From Myroides sp. 1354 (GTDB lineage Bacteria; Bacteroidota; Bacteroidia; Flavobacteriales; Flavobacteriaceae), in contig NZ_JACAGN010000003.1 of the NCBI RefSeq assembly GCF_030324495.1, forward strand, positions 1 through 64,000: 64,000 bases of DNA. Direction: 5' to 3'. Position 1 is the stretch's first letter. The number at the start of each line of letters is the position of its first letter. The notes under the pieces were generated by a model. That model was given only the letters and a program-made list of their open reading frames with translations, was not told where the DNA came from and ran no database searches. The translations under genes and the position numbers were made by a program. This document shows positions 39,813 through 49,016 of this stretch, in pieces.

Positions 39813-40982
39813 TCATTCTTCTAAAATTATCACGGATCCTTTACTATTACTATCATTACTACCAATCAAAAACAAAGAATTTACAGGTTTAATTTTATAA
39901 ATTATTTCTGATCTATAATTTTTACGCATAAAGGTAATGATCTCTTTATTAGTTAAATAATCGCCATCAAAGATAATTTCTACTAAATCTTTACTTTCCT
40001 TCTCTTTTTGATCGATGTTCTCTTGCAGTTGATCTAGATTATCAACCAGAACAACAGTTTTTTTTATTGCTGTTTCAATCTGCTGTTTCAAGATTAAACT
40101 ATCACTTAAAACGAAGATGGATTGAGCCTGCTCCAATGCGGAACTCTTTTTCTTTTGTTTTGCAAATAAAAACGTAAATGTAACTAAGCGCATGAACACC
40201 TCAAAAAGATAGGATTTTCGAAAGTGTTTTTCGTAAAAGATCTGAGTTCCTTTATGGAATCGCTTTACATATTCAAGATCTTTATCTGTACTTTCTCCTT
40301 TGTAATGGATGATGGTTGTATCAGCAAAATAATAGTTTTCATAGCCTGCTTTTAAGCTAGAATACGACAAATCCGTATCTTCTACATACATAAAAAAACG
40401 CTCGTCAAAACCGCCTAACTCCAAATACAACGTTCGTGGCATAAACATAAAAGCTCCTACTAATACTTCAACAGCACCATTCTTATTTTGAGGTAAATGA
40501 GCGGCATAATAGCCATTGAAGAAAGCACTTGAAGGAAATAATCGATAAAAGCCTGTAATCTTCATCAAAGAGCGCCAATAAGTAGGAATTCCCCGCTTCG
40601 ATTCGGGTAAGAATCCACCGCGCCCGTCAATTAATTGACAACCTACGATTCCCAACTTTTCTTTGCGTTCGAAAAAAGCGAGCAATTGATGGAAGGTATC
40701 TTCTGCCACAACGGTATCTGGATTGAGAATGCAGATGTATTTTCCCTTTGCGTGTTTTACTCCAATATTATTACCTTTTGGAAATCCTAAATTCTCCTGA
40801 TTGGAGAGGTAAAGAACCTCAGGAAATAGCTCGCGCATCATGGTTGCACTACTATCTTGAGAATTATTATCAACTACTATAATTTCTGCCTCAATTCCCT
40901 CCATAGCGGATTGCACAGATTTGATACATTGCTCCAAAAAGTAACGAACATTGTAGTTTAAAATAATTATAGATAGTTGCAT
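39813..40982 (-). CDS. Glycosyltransferase family 2 (rhamnosyltransferase-like)
   Basis: The 389-residue protein has the GT-A fold of GT2: LSIIILNYNVRYFLEQCIKS, EIIVVDNNSQDSSATMM, the DxD-like ILNPDTVV (Asp for the metal/nucleotide) and ERFFMYVEDTDLSYSSLKAG with the catalytic ED. The C-terminal part (about residues 270-389) is specific to it: VLVDNLDQLQENIDQKEKES, a coiled-coil-like stretch. It builds polysaccharide or O-antigen. The mRNA may be leaderless, because the -7 element ends 4 bases before the ATG. Confidence 0.87.
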   Translation of the reverse strand: MQLSIIILNYNVRYFLEQCIKSVQSAMEGIEAEIIVVDNNSQDSSATMMRELFPEVLYLSNQENLGFPKGNNIGVKHAKGKYICILNPDTVVAEDTFHQLLAFFERKEKLGIVGCQLIDGRGGFLPESKRGIPTYWRSLMKITGFYRLFPSSAFFNGYYAAHLPQNKNGAVEVLVGAFMFMPRTLYLELGGFDERFFMYVEDTDLSYSSLKAGYENYYFADTTIIHYKGESTDKDLEYVKRFHKGTQIFYEKHFRKSYLFEVFMRLVTFTFLFAKQKKKSSALEQAQSIFVLSDSLILKQQIETAIKKTVVLVDNLDQLQENIDQKEKESKDLVEIIFDGDYLTNKEIITFMRKNYRSEIIYKIKPVNSLFLIGSNDSNSKGSVIILEE

Positions 40983-40986
40983 CCGG

Positions 40987-41015
40987 CAAATATAGTAGGA
41001 TTAAGAAAACTACAA
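40987..41015 (-). promoter_or_regulatory. Promoter TTG-N18-TATATTTG, leaderless arrangement
   Basis: On the minus strand TTG (41015-41013), an 18-base spacer and TATATTTG (40994-40987). Only 4 bases (CCGG) separate the element from the ATG, so transcription should begin at or next to the start codon. Confidence 0.65.
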
Positions 41016-41031
41016 TAGAAATTCAACAAAA

Positions 41032-41065
41032 AAAAGGCTGAACACCTTTAGATATTCAGCCTTTT
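41032..41065 (-). terminator. Terminator of the TonB/TPR operon
   Basis: An 11-bp perfect stem AAAAGGCTGAA/TTCAGCCTTTT with a 12-base loop, 21 bases after the TPR gene stop codon on the minus strand. Confidence 0.8.
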
Positions 41066-41085
41066 ACTACTTTTAAACGTATAGT

Positions 41086-42768
41086 TTATCCTTTTTTAAT
41101 TGCTTCCATTGTTTTTTTAGCAAAACTATTCGAAGGATCTAAGTTTAATACTTTTTTAAATTCTTCTACTGCTTCCGCATTTCTGTTTTTATTTGCATAA
41201 TACGTCGCAATTGAAGTATGTGCTTCGATCACTTGATCTTTATTTGAAGCATCTTTTAATTCATTTTTCTCTGTTAACACTTTCAAGAATCCTTGGTAAG
41301 ATTCAAACATTCTATCGTAAGCATCTACGTGGTCAATATAGCGATTAGCACGTGCTCTATAGAAATAAGCTTCTTGTGTTAATGGAGAAGCTTCAATTGT
41401 ACGAGCTAAATACTCATCTGCTTTTTTCAATAACTCTTCGCTATCTGGACGCTCTCCAGATCCTAATAAGTAGTAAGAATATCCTACGTAGTAATTATCA
41501 TAGATATACCCTGATGATTCTTTTATATCTGCAGAGATACTCAAAATATCAATTACCTCTTGGTATTTTTTCGCTCTGAATAAATCTAAACCATAACGAT
41601 TAAATTCTCCTGCAATAGCCAACTCAACATTCACTGCATCTTTCAAGTGACTTAATCCTTTGTTGTACAATTCTTTGTTTGCTCCGTCGTTTGATAATCC
41701 AATTTCAGACAAACCTAAATACATATAATCTCTACCGATTGCATTTAAACTTTTAGATTCTTTCAAGTAAACTTTTAAGAACTTATCTAAAGCGTCCACA
41801 CTCACTTGGTAGTTTTTATTTTCATAAGCAGCATATCCTAAATATCTGTAGATACGTGGATTTACTCCTTTCACATCTTTCATTTGTGTTGCTACACGCT
41901 CTAATTCTGGGTAGTTTTCTGTCAACACTAAGAAATCAGCATAACGCATTTGAGAATCAATAGAGTTTCCAGTCGCTTTGATGAATTTTTTATAGTTCTC
42001 TCCTGCTTTTGCGATTAATTCTTTTTCTTTCGGTGCATTAACTTTAGACCACATATATGAAATTTCAGCAATTTCTCTATATGCTGGTGCATAATCAGGT
42101 GTTGTTGCCAAGATTTCCTCACAAGCTTTAATTGCATCCGCATACGCTCGTGCACGCTTCGTAATCATAGCCATTTGCAATTTTGCATCTACTAAAGTAT
42201 TGTCTAAATCGTACGCATTTCTAAAAGAAGCAAAAGCGTCATTTAAATTCTTTTGTTCTAAAAACGCACGTCCCAACAATAAATGCCCCATTGGATTGTT
42301 GTAATCTTTTGCTACAACATCTGCTGCAATGGTTTGTGCTGCTTTTGGATTTGGCATCTTTGAATTTAAATAAGCGGCTGCAATCAACAACTGCTCATTG
42401 TAATCTTTTTTCTTAATATCCTTTTCAGCCTTATTGAAATTAGCAACTGCCTCAGCTGCGCGATTGTTATCTAATTCAATTTGACCTAATCCAATATAGT
42501 TTAATGATCCTTTTGATTTAGCTAGAAGTCCTTTATCGAAATAATAACGTGCTGAATCTGATTGATCTTCTTTCAAGAATACATCTCCTAAATAGTAATA
42601 GTTGATTCCATCTGCTGGTTTTTTACCAATCAAATCTTTTAAAATCTCTTTAGCTTTATCAAATTGCTCTGCATTGATAGCTGTTTTTGCTTCATTAATA
42701 CTTTGAGCAAAAGCAAAAGAACTACTTAAAGCTAAAGCTAACAATGAAATAGAATACTTTTTATTCAT
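41086..42768 (-). CDS. Periplasmic tetratricopeptide repeat protein
   Basis: The 560-residue protein has a signal peptide (MNKKYSISLLALALSSSFAF) and then TPR units over its whole length, for example GINYYYLGDVFLKEDQSDSA, LNYIGLGQIELDNNRAAEAV and PMGHLLLGRAFLEQKNLNDA. It lies at the end of the exbB-exbD-exbD-tonB-small protein-PstS-like cluster that is common in Bacteroidota. The conserved order suggests a function with TonB-linked envelope transport or assembly, but the exact role is not known. Confidence 0.85.
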   Translation of the reverse strand: MNKKYSISLLALALSSSFAFAQSINEAKTAINAEQFDKAKEILKDLIGKKPADGINYYYLGDVFLKEDQSDSARYYFDKGLLAKSKGSLNYIGLGQIELDNNRAAEAVANFNKAEKDIKKKDYNEQLLIAAAYLNSKMPNPKAAQTIAADVVAKDYNNPMGHLLLGRAFLEQKNLNDAFASFRNAYDLDNTLVDAKLQMAMITKRARAYADAIKACEEILATTPDYAPAYREIAEISYMWSKVNAPKEKELIAKAGENYKKFIKATGNSIDSQMRYADFLVLTENYPELERVATQMKDVKGVNPRIYRYLGYAAYENKNYQVSVDALDKFLKVYLKESKSLNAIGRDYMYLGLSEIGLSNDGANKELYNKGLSHLKDAVNVELAIAGEFNRYGLDLFRAKKYQEVIDILSISADIKESSGYIYDNYYVGYSYYLLGSGERPDSEELLKKADEYLARTIEASPLTQEAYFYRARANRYIDHVDAYDRMFESYQGFLKVLTEKNELKDASNKDQVIEAHTSIATYYANKNRNAEAVEEFKKVLNLDPSNSFAKKTMEAIKKG

Positions 42769-42802
42769 AATATATCGTTATTGTTTTATAAGTATGTGGT
42801 TT

Positions 42803-43756
42803 TTATTTAATTTCCTTTGTAACTACAATTTCCCTGGGTGGCGTATTAAAAGGGAATAATCCTGATTTTAACACAATGCGTTGTCCTTTATATCCTGCAA
42901 TATACGAAGCAAATCCGGTACCTAGCCCATTTTTACCTTGCATATCCCAAACGTAAAGCTTGCGAATCAGAGGATAGGTTCCTTCAGCAATATTATTCTG
43001 ACTGGGTTTATAGTATTGTTTATCCACTTCGTTCTTTACCGCTAGGACTTTCACCCCTTCGATATTTTTTTGAATAGCGGCATTGGGTTGCGTTAACCAA
43101 TTCAATCCAATTACACCTATCGCCTTTGGATTCTTAACAACATAATCTATCACTTCTTCCGTTGTATTCAAGAAATAGGCATAATCCTTAGGAAAGGAAT
43201 CAAAACCTGTTGCTTTTCTAAATGCTGCAGAAACACTTGAATGATAATTATCAAAAACAAGAAAAGAATCCCCTTCATTCAGGCGACCTTTTTCCAATTG
43301 CTTTAAAATTGCAGTATAATCAACGATAGAATCCGAAGCGGTTTTACTTGTCACAAAAACGATAGCATCACTGGCAAAGTGCGTTTGCTTCGGTGCTACA
43401 ACTCCTTTATAGTGTTCCATTTCTTCTTCAGACATCAAACGAGGCAAAACGGCCACGCGAATGGAATCGGAGAACAACAAATTTAGAACCTCGCGTTCCG
43501 ATTTAGGAAGTAAATTTAATTTCGCTCGTTTATATTCATTTTCAAAAAGAATAGCTACATCTTCAACAATTGGAAAAACGGATTCGTCTACTCCGATAGT
43601 TAAGTTGCCACTTAATAACGTTTCTTCTTGAGAAACTGTTTCTGTATTTGTATCAGCAGTTGTTGTCTTCTTATCCTTACATTGAAAGAACAAAGTCGTT
43701 GTTGCTAAAACACCAGCTAAAATCCCTATTCTAGCAGCGCTTCTTCTTTGAATCAT
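42803..43756 (-). CDS. PstS-like phosphate-binding lipoprotein
   Basis: The start is set at 43756 (MIQRRSAARIGILAGVLATT), since the longer start adds a charge-poor extension. The protein of about 317 residues has an export signal ending LFFQCKDKK; the Cys could be lipidated, but Gln in front of it is atypical for a lipobox. Periplasmic phosphate-binding fold: TIGVDESVFPIVEDVAILFE, FASDAIVFVTSK, SVSAAFRKATG and GVIGLNWLTQ. No PstCAB genes are present, so it may have a role linked to the TonB cluster and not to high-affinity phosphate uptake. Confidence 0.8.
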   Translation of the reverse strand: MIQRRSAARIGILAGVLATTTLFFQCKDKKTTTADTNTETVSQEETLLSGNLTIGVDESVFPIVEDVAILFENEYKRAKLNLLPKSEREVLNLLFSDSIRVAVLPRLMSEEEMEHYKGVVAPKQTHFASDAIVFVTSKTASDSIVDYTAILKQLEKGRLNEGDSFLVFDNYHSSVSAAFRKATGFDSFPKDYAYFLNTTEEVIDYVVKNPKAIGVIGLNWLTQPNAAIQKNIEGVKVLAVKNEVDKQYYKPSQNNIAEGTYPLIRKLYVWDMQGKNGLGTGFASYIAGYKGQRIVLKSGLFPFNTPPREIVVTKEIK

Positions 43757-43867
43757 ATAAAACAAATTTAGAGCAAAACATAGTTTGCTCATTTACTTTC
43801 GTCTAAGATAGATATTCTTTGTAAGAAGGAAAAAATAAAAGTAGTTTTTAACATAAAAACTAGGAAT

Positions 43868-43900
43868 AAAAAAAGCTTCGAAAGAATCGAAGCTTTTTTT
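43868..43900 (-). terminator. Terminator after the small membrane protein gene
   Basis: A 14-bp stem AAAAAAAGCTTCGA/TCGAAGCTTTTTTT with loop AAGAA, next to the stop at 43899. It separates the TonB/Exb group from the PstS-like gene transcript, at least in part. Confidence 0.85.
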
Positions 43901-44126
43901 AATCTTTTCCCATATTAGTATTCCACAAGCGGTAGAATCTAAAAAAACCATAGACTATTAATACAACACCGAACAAGATGCGGTGATTGTCTTCCATTTG
44001 AAAAGGCAATGACTTACTTACAATAAGTGCAATACCACAAAACAAATAAAGAAGAAAAAACAATAGTCCAAAAAAGAACAAAAATCGCTGTAAAAGCGAT
44101 TTTTGTTTGAATTTATTGTTAAACAT
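43899..44126 (-). CDS. Small two-helix membrane protein
   Basis: The start is set at 44126 (MFNNKFKQKSLLQRFLFFF), so that the gene begins 2 bases after the tonB stop; the longer frame overlaps tonB and is unlikely. The 75-residue protein has two hydrophobic helices (about 14-35 and 47-65) with a basic N-terminus. A similar small gene often follows tonB in flavobacteria. No function can be given. Confidence 0.65.
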   Translation of the reverse strand: MFNNKFKQKSLLQRFLFFFGLLFFLLYLFCGIALIVSKSLPFQMEDNHRILFGVVLIVYGFFRFYRLWNTNMGKD

Positions 44127-44128
44127 TA

Positions 44129-44980
44129 CTATTGAACTTGAATTGTAATTGGTAATGTAAACTGTGATCGAACTGTTTTTCCGTTTTGTACCGCTGGTTT
44201 CCACTTCGGCATGTTAGACAACACGCGTACTGCTTCTTTTCCAGCACCGTAACCTGGGTCACGTACAACTTTGATATCAGTTAAAGAACCGTCTTTTTCA
44301 ACGATAAACATTACGATAACACGGATAGATTTCACACCTGAATCGATGTCTGGAGTTCTAAAACGTTGAATAAATTGCTTATTAAACGCTTGCATTCCTC
44401 CAGGGTATTCAGCTGGTACTTGTACAGCAATGAAAACTTCGTTTCCATCTCCGTCACCACCCGAACCGGTTCCTTTGTCCGCTTCTCCTGTTTTTTCTTT
44501 AATCTTGATCTCCCCTTTGTCCTTATCACCTTTCATGTCTTTTGTTCCTACATCAGCTGATTCTAGCTCTTTTTGAGAAACAATTTCTTCCTTCACTTCT
44601 TCTTTCTTAGCAATTTCAGGTTCAGTAAACTTTTTCGTATCGTTTATTGATTTTACCTCATCTGCTGGTGGAGGTGGTGGAGGTGGTGGTACATCCTCTG
44701 GGGGTGGTGGAGGTGGTGGGATATCTTCAGGTAAATTTAAATTTTCCATTTCGATAACCTTATCCAATTTTTCCACCTTATTATTTCCAAAAGTCCCTTT
44801 TGCCATTTCGATTAACATTGGTGAAACCAATGCTAAACCGAACAAAGCAATTCCTGAGAACAAAGCTACAGTGGTTACTTTTGGGTTTTCAGATCTCAAT
44901 TGATATGCTCCGTAAGACTTGTTACGTCCTTCGAAGATAATATCAACCCAATCCTTTTTAAAGATATTTAATTTTGACAT
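44129..44980 (-). CDS. tonB: Energy transducer TonB
   Basis: The 283-residue protein has an N-terminal membrane helix (about 37-58, VALFSGIALFGLALVSPML). A Pro-rich spacer with PPPPPPPEDVPPPPPPPP crosses the periplasm, and a charged part follows. The C-terminal TonB domain has YPGGMQAFNKQFIQRF and YGAGKEAVRVLSNMPKWKPA. It passes energy from the ExbB/ExbD motor to outer-membrane receptors. It follows the exbD genes closely, in an operon. Confidence 0.92.
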   Translation of the reverse strand: MSKLNIFKKDWVDIIFEGRNKSYGAYQLRSENPKVTTVALFSGIALFGLALVSPMLIEMAKGTFGNNKVEKLDKVIEMENLNLPEDIPPPPPPPEDVPPPPPPPPADEVKSINDTKKFTEPEIAKKEEVKEEIVSQKELESADVGTKDMKGDKDKGEIKIKEKTGEADKGTGSGGDGDGNEVFIAVQVPAEYPGGMQAFNKQFIQRFRTPDIDSGVKSIRVIVMFIVEKDGSLTDIKVVRDPGYGAGKEAVRVLSNMPKWKPAVQNGKTVRSQFTLPITIQVQ

Positions 44981-45006
44981 AATTTCTTAATTTCTCAGAA
45001 CGTTAA

Positions 45007-45552
45007 CTACTTCTCACCTAATATTTCTAAATCCTCAGGCGTGATATCTACTAATGCATATGATTTAATACCTGAGATAGCCATCTCATCTAAAATATCA
45101 ACTAAATTGCGATATGTAGCTTTTTCACTTGCTCTGATGATCACGATCAAACCTTTGTCTGCTTCTCTCGAGTATGCAATAGCTTGTTTGTCTTTCTCTA
45201 ACAATACTTGACGAATACCTGCTTTACCATAAGTCTGATCTGTTGGTCCTTCGATTGGGCTGTTAACCATACCCATATACCATTTTACTTTATTGTCTCC
45301 GCCAATTAGTATAGTCATTGTACGGTTCTCATCTACTTTTGTTTTCTCCTCTTCTTGAGTCTTGTCAGCATCCTTATCAGGCATTGCAAGATTCATAGAC
45401 TGAGGCTTGTTCATAGATGTTGTCAACATAAAGAATGTAATCAATAAGAACGCTAAGTCCACCATCGCAGTTAAATCTACTCCGGCATTTTGTTTCTTAC
45501 TTCTTACTTTTTTATCCTTATTGCCTCCGCCGCCTGTATTTAATTCAGCCAT
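45007..45552 (-). CDS. exbD: ExbD/TolR biopolymer transporter, second copy
   Basis: The 181-residue protein has one membrane helix with the proton-path Asp (VDLTAMVDLAFLLITFFMLT, where Asp is in MVD). A periplasmic domain follows, with RASEKATYRNLVDILDEMAI as the typical ExbD C-terminal helix. It works with ExbB as the proton motor. Two exbD genes in a row are standard in this phylum, and the proteins probably form a heterodimer. Confidence 0.9.
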   Translation of the reverse strand: MAELNTGGGGNKDKKVRSKKQNAGVDLTAMVDLAFLLITFFMLTTSMNKPQSMNLAMPDKDADKTQEEEKTKVDENRTMTILIGGDNKVKWYMGMVNSPIEGPTDQTYGKAGIRQVLLEKDKQAIAYSREADKGLIVIIRASEKATYRNLVDILDEMAISGIKSYALVDITPEDLEILGEK

Positions 45553-45574
45553 TTACAGTTTAATTTTTTAATGA

Positions 45575-46204
45575 TTAAAAATCTTCGTTTCTAAGTCCTG
45601 TAACTAAGAAGAATTTATTTACACGTTGCTCTTGCAAGATATCAATAACTTTTTTCACTGCAGGGTAATTTGCCTCAGCATCTCCCTTAATTGCAACGTC
45701 TAAAACTTTGTTATTTCTTTCTTTTGCCACTGTACGTGCCATCTCTACCCAATCCTTTAATTGATTGTTTACAGAGTCAGTTGGAACACCTGGTTGGTCC
45801 GCTCCAATTTTATTTCTAACATCTGCAGGTAGATTTAAAAATTTCTTCAATTCGTTAATAGGAGTTCCGATACCTTCAGTATAAGCAAATACTTGCTTCT
45901 CTTCATCATTAAACTCAATCTGATAACGACTACCCATTTTTTCAAGCGTAGCAATACGATCTTCTTTTCCCAAAACTCCAAAGAAAACCTTTTCTGCACC
46001 TGGTTCTCCTCCAATAGTAACTGTTGCTAAGTTACTTTCTGGCAATTTCGTTTGAACGGTTGAATTTGGTGTATCTACTGGTAATGGCTCCGGAAGCTTT
46101 GCTGTCGATGTTAATACGAAGAAAGTTAAGAGTAAGAATGACACGTCACACATCGCGGTCATATCTACGCTCATACTCTTCTTTTTCATTTTACCTTTAG
46201 CCAT
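45575..46204 (-). CDS. exbD: ExbD/TolR biopolymer transporter, first copy
   Basis: The 209-residue protein has the membrane helix SVDMTAMCDVSFLLLTFFVL with the conserved Asp in MCDVSF. A longer periplasmic domain follows, with VAIKGDAEANYPAVKKVIDI near the end. It is longer than the second copy. It is the second gene of the operon, between exbB and the other exbD, with 22- and 59-base gaps. Confidence 0.9.
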   Translation of the reverse strand: MAKGKMKKKSMSVDMTAMCDVSFLLLTFFVLTSTAKLPEPLPVDTPNSTVQTKLPESNLATVTIGGEPGAEKVFFGVLGKEDRIATLEKMGSRYQIEFNDEEKQVFAYTEGIGTPINELKKFLNLPADVRNKIGADQPGVPTDSVNNQLKDWVEMARTVAKERNNKVLDVAIKGDAEANYPAVKKVIDILQEQRVNKFFLVTGLRNEDF

Positions 46205-46263
46205 TGATAAATTTTTTAACTCCTATATTTTTCAATATAAGATTATTAATACTTATTCTAAAA

Positions 46264-47100
46264 TTATTTTACTAATCCTTTGAATCTTCTGTATGCTTGA
46301 GTAATAGCAAATCCAGCTTCATCAATTGAATAAGTTAATCTATCAATTTTTGTAGTAAATGAGTTATACATTACAATCGCTAATGTTGAAGTACCAATAC
46401 CTGTTGCAGTACAAACTAATGCTTCAGAAATACCTGTTGCTAATGCAGCTGAGTCAGGAGTACCAGAAGTTGCTAAAGCTGAGAACGCTTTAATCATCCC
46501 TGTTACTGTTCCTAATAATCCACATAATGTACCGATAGATACTAACGTAGCCAATACGATCATGTTTTTCTCTAACATTGGCATCTCAAGCGTTGTAGCT
46601 TCTTCGATTTCTTTTTGGATAGCTTCTGTAGCTTCTTCGCTATTGTATCCTTCTTTTTTCATTTGTTGATACTTCACTAAACCAGCTCTAACAACGTTAG
46701 CTACTGATCCTTTTTGAGTATCACAAGCTTCCATAGCTTCTTCGATTCTTCCTTCATTGATTGAAACTTGGATTTCTTTTACGAATTTTCCAACATCTCC
46801 TTTTCCTGAAGCTTTAGAAATCACTAAAAATCTCTCGATTGAGAAAACAATTGTCATAGTTAATAAACCAATTAACACAGCAACTACAGGTCCTCCCTTA
46901 TAAACCATCCCCATAAAGTTACCTGGTAGTGGGTGTCCTGCTGGATCACCATTCTCAAAGTTCGCTGGATTACCCATTACGAATTGCCAAATGATATAAC
47001 CAAAAACAATACATAATACTACAGCTAATGATGCAAATAATCTACTTGCTCCTGAGCTTGACCCTACTTTTTCAACTGATTCGTTTGATACGTTTGTCAT
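46264..47100 (-). CDS. exbB: ExbB/MotA/TolQ proton channel protein
   Basis: The 278-residue protein has three membrane helices: about 23-42 (LFASLAVVLCIVFGYIIWQF), 73-90 and the long pair around LVSIGTLCGLLGTVTGMIKAF and AALATGISEALVCTATGIGT. The GLLGTV-GMI-AF motif marks the family. It forms the pentameric channel that powers TonB. First gene of the exbB-exbD-exbD-tonB operon. Confidence 0.92.
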   Translation of the reverse strand: MTNVSNESVEKVGSSSGASRLFASLAVVLCIVFGYIIWQFVMGNPANFENGDPAGHPLPGNFMGMVYKGGPVVAVLIGLLTMTIVFSIERFLVISKASGKGDVGKFVKEIQVSINEGRIEEAMEACDTQKGSVANVVRAGLVKYQQMKKEGYNSEEATEAIQKEIEEATTLEMPMLEKNMIVLATLVSIGTLCGLLGTVTGMIKAFSALATSGTPDSAALATGISEALVCTATGIGTSTLAIVMYNSFTTKIDRLTYSIDEAGFAITQAYRRFKGLVK

Positions 47101-47436
47101 CTTTTTTAAAATTTAATTCTTTTTTTTCAATTATTACTTATTACTTTTTTACTTTTTAAAGTCATCAGTGTCGCAAATTTATGTTTTTAGATGAAATAAA
47201 AAAATTAAAATCTATTTTTTTAAAATAAGCTAACCTTGACTTAACATAAGATTTTTTTATACTTACCTTAACTTTTAAAAAATAGTAAGCAGTGGTAAAG
47301 ATAATAAGTCTAAATGAATTTTACTATCTTTATTTCATCAAGCCAGATACATTTAACATTTGATAATTATAGTATTTATTCATGTTTACTTGTGTATTTG
47401 GCTAAAAATCATCTTTAATTATATAAAATACACAAA
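47101..47436. other. Divergent intergenic region with a minus-strand promoter element
   Basis: An exact TAAATTTG lies on the minus strand at 47174-47181, 73 bases before the exbB ATG. No TTG is found at the usual distance. No gene or strong hairpin is visible in the rest; it is AT-rich and serves the divergent exbB and HerA-like ATPase genes. Confidence 0.5.
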
Positions 47437-48990
47437 ATGAGCCTAGCAAATTTTAAAACGGACATCATTAATGGTTATAGTCATAAAAGTGATTTTATTA
47501 CCATTGGCTGTGCAAATTTGGATCAAAAAATCGTTGCAGATACTTTTGTTAATCTACCATTAAAGACGTTAAATCGCCATGGATTGATTGCAGGAGCGAC
47601 AGGTACAGGAAAAACAAAAACGATACAAGTGTTATCGGAACAACTCTCTGCGAAGGGAATCCCAGTGCTCATGATGGACATTAAAGGAGATTTTAGTGGT
47701 ATTGCTGAAGCGGGAACACTGAATGATTTTATCAAAAATCGCCACGAACAGATGAATATTCCTTTTGAACCGAGTGGATTTCCCGTCGAATTACTAACAT
47801 TATCACAACAAAACGGCGTGCGATTACGCGCCACAATAGCAGAATTTGGCCCGATTTTATTGAGTCGAATCCTCGAACTCAACGATACACAAGCGGGAAT
47901 TATCGCCTTACTCTTCAAATTTGCAGCAGATCAACAGCTCGAATTAGTCGACTTAAGAGACTTCAAAAAACTCTTACAGTACCTTACTAATGAAGGAAAA
48001 TCGGAAATCGAAAACGAGTATGGTCGAATTTCACCTGCTTCTACCAATGCAATTCTGAGGAAAGTAATTGAATTGGAACAACAAGGGGCTGATTTATTCT
48101 TCGGGCAACCTTCATTCGATGTACGCGATTTGATGCGTTATGACGACAAAGGCAGAGGGTATGTCAATATTTTGCGTTTGACTGATATTCAAGATAAACC
48201 GAAATTATTTTCTACGTTTATGCTGAATCTCTTGACTCAAGTATACAACCAAATGCCTGAACAAGGCGATAGTGGGCAACCTGAACTCGTTATTTTTATC
48301 GATGAAGCACACCTTATTTTCAACGAAGCGAGTAAAGCGCTATTAAATCAAATTGAAACTATTGTTAAGTTAATTCGCTCTAAGGGAATCGGAATTTACT
48401 TTATCACGCAAAATCCAACCGATATTCCCAATGGTGTATTGGCTCAATTGGGATTAAAGATTCAACATGCCTTGCGTGCCTTCACAGAAAAAGACAGAAA
48501 AGCCATCAAAGCAGCTTCAGAAAACTTTCCTTCTACCACTTATTATACAACCAATGAGATCATCACCCAATTGGGAACAGGTGAAGCTTTAGTAACCGCC
48601 TTAAATGAAAAGGGAATTCCAACTCCTTTAGTGGTGTGTACGATGCGAGCACCGATGAGTCGCATGGATATCTTAACCGAAGATGAAATCAAGGAAATCT
48701 TAAGTCAGTCAAAATTAGTACAACGCTACAATCAAACCCTTGATGTAGAAAGCGCTTATGAAATACTGGAAAAGCGTACAACGGCTATCAATGATCAGGC
48801 AGAAGCAACAACGACAAAGTCAACATCAACAACTAAAAAAGAAGATAATACAATTACAAAAAGTATTTTAAAGGTAGTTACAAGCGCTACTTTTATTAAA
48901 GGAGCTTTTAGTTTATTGAGCAAAGTAATGGGAGGATCAAACAGTTCGTCCAAATCAACAAAATCTACTACAGCTAGAAAACGAAAATAG
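47437..48990 (+). CDS. HerA-like/DUF853 family ATPase
   Basis: The 517-residue protein has Walker A GATGTGKTKT (about residue 54), DIKGDFSGIAEAG after it, and a Walker B ELVIFIDEAHLIF. The arginine-finger and QNPTDIPNGVLAQLGLKIQH segments of the DUF853/YjgR group of HerA/FtsK-related ATPases are also present. The end is low-complexity, with many Ser/Thr/Lys (SKSTKSTTARKRK). A DNA-translocation or nucleoid function is likely but not shown. The last codons form one arm of the shared terminator. Confidence 0.85.
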   Translation: MSLANFKTDIINGYSHKSDFITIGCANLDQKIVADTFVNLPLKTLNRHGLIAGATGTGKTKTIQVLSEQLSAKGIPVLMMDIKGDFSGIAEAGTLNDFIKNRHEQMNIPFEPSGFPVELLTLSQQNGVRLRATIAEFGPILLSRILELNDTQAGIIALLFKFAADQQLELVDLRDFKKLLQYLTNEGKSEIENEYGRISPASTNAILRKVIELEQQGADLFFGQPSFDVRDLMRYDDKGRGYVNILRLTDIQDKPKLFSTFMLNLLTQVYNQMPEQGDSGQPELVIFIDEAHLIFNEASKALLNQIETIVKLIRSKGIGIYFITQNPTDIPNGVLAQLGLKIQHALRAFTEKDRKAIKAASENFPSTTYYTTNEIITQLGTGEALVTALNEKGIPTPLVVCTMRAPMSRMDILTEDEIKEILSQSKLVQRYNQTLDVESAYEILEKRTTAINDQAEATTTKSTSTTKKEDNTITKSILKVVTSATFIKGAFSLLSKVMGGSNSSSKSTKSTTARKRK

Positions 48991-49016
48991 AGGATTAAGA
49001 TCCTCTATTTTCGTTT
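48979..49016. terminator. Bidirectional terminator inside the ends of two convergent genes
   Basis: A 17-bp perfect stem AAACGAAAATAGAGGAT/ATCCTCTATTTTCGTTT with loop TAAG. The left arm codes the last residues and stop codon of the HerA-like gene, and the right arm codes the last residues of kmo. Confidence 0.85.
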
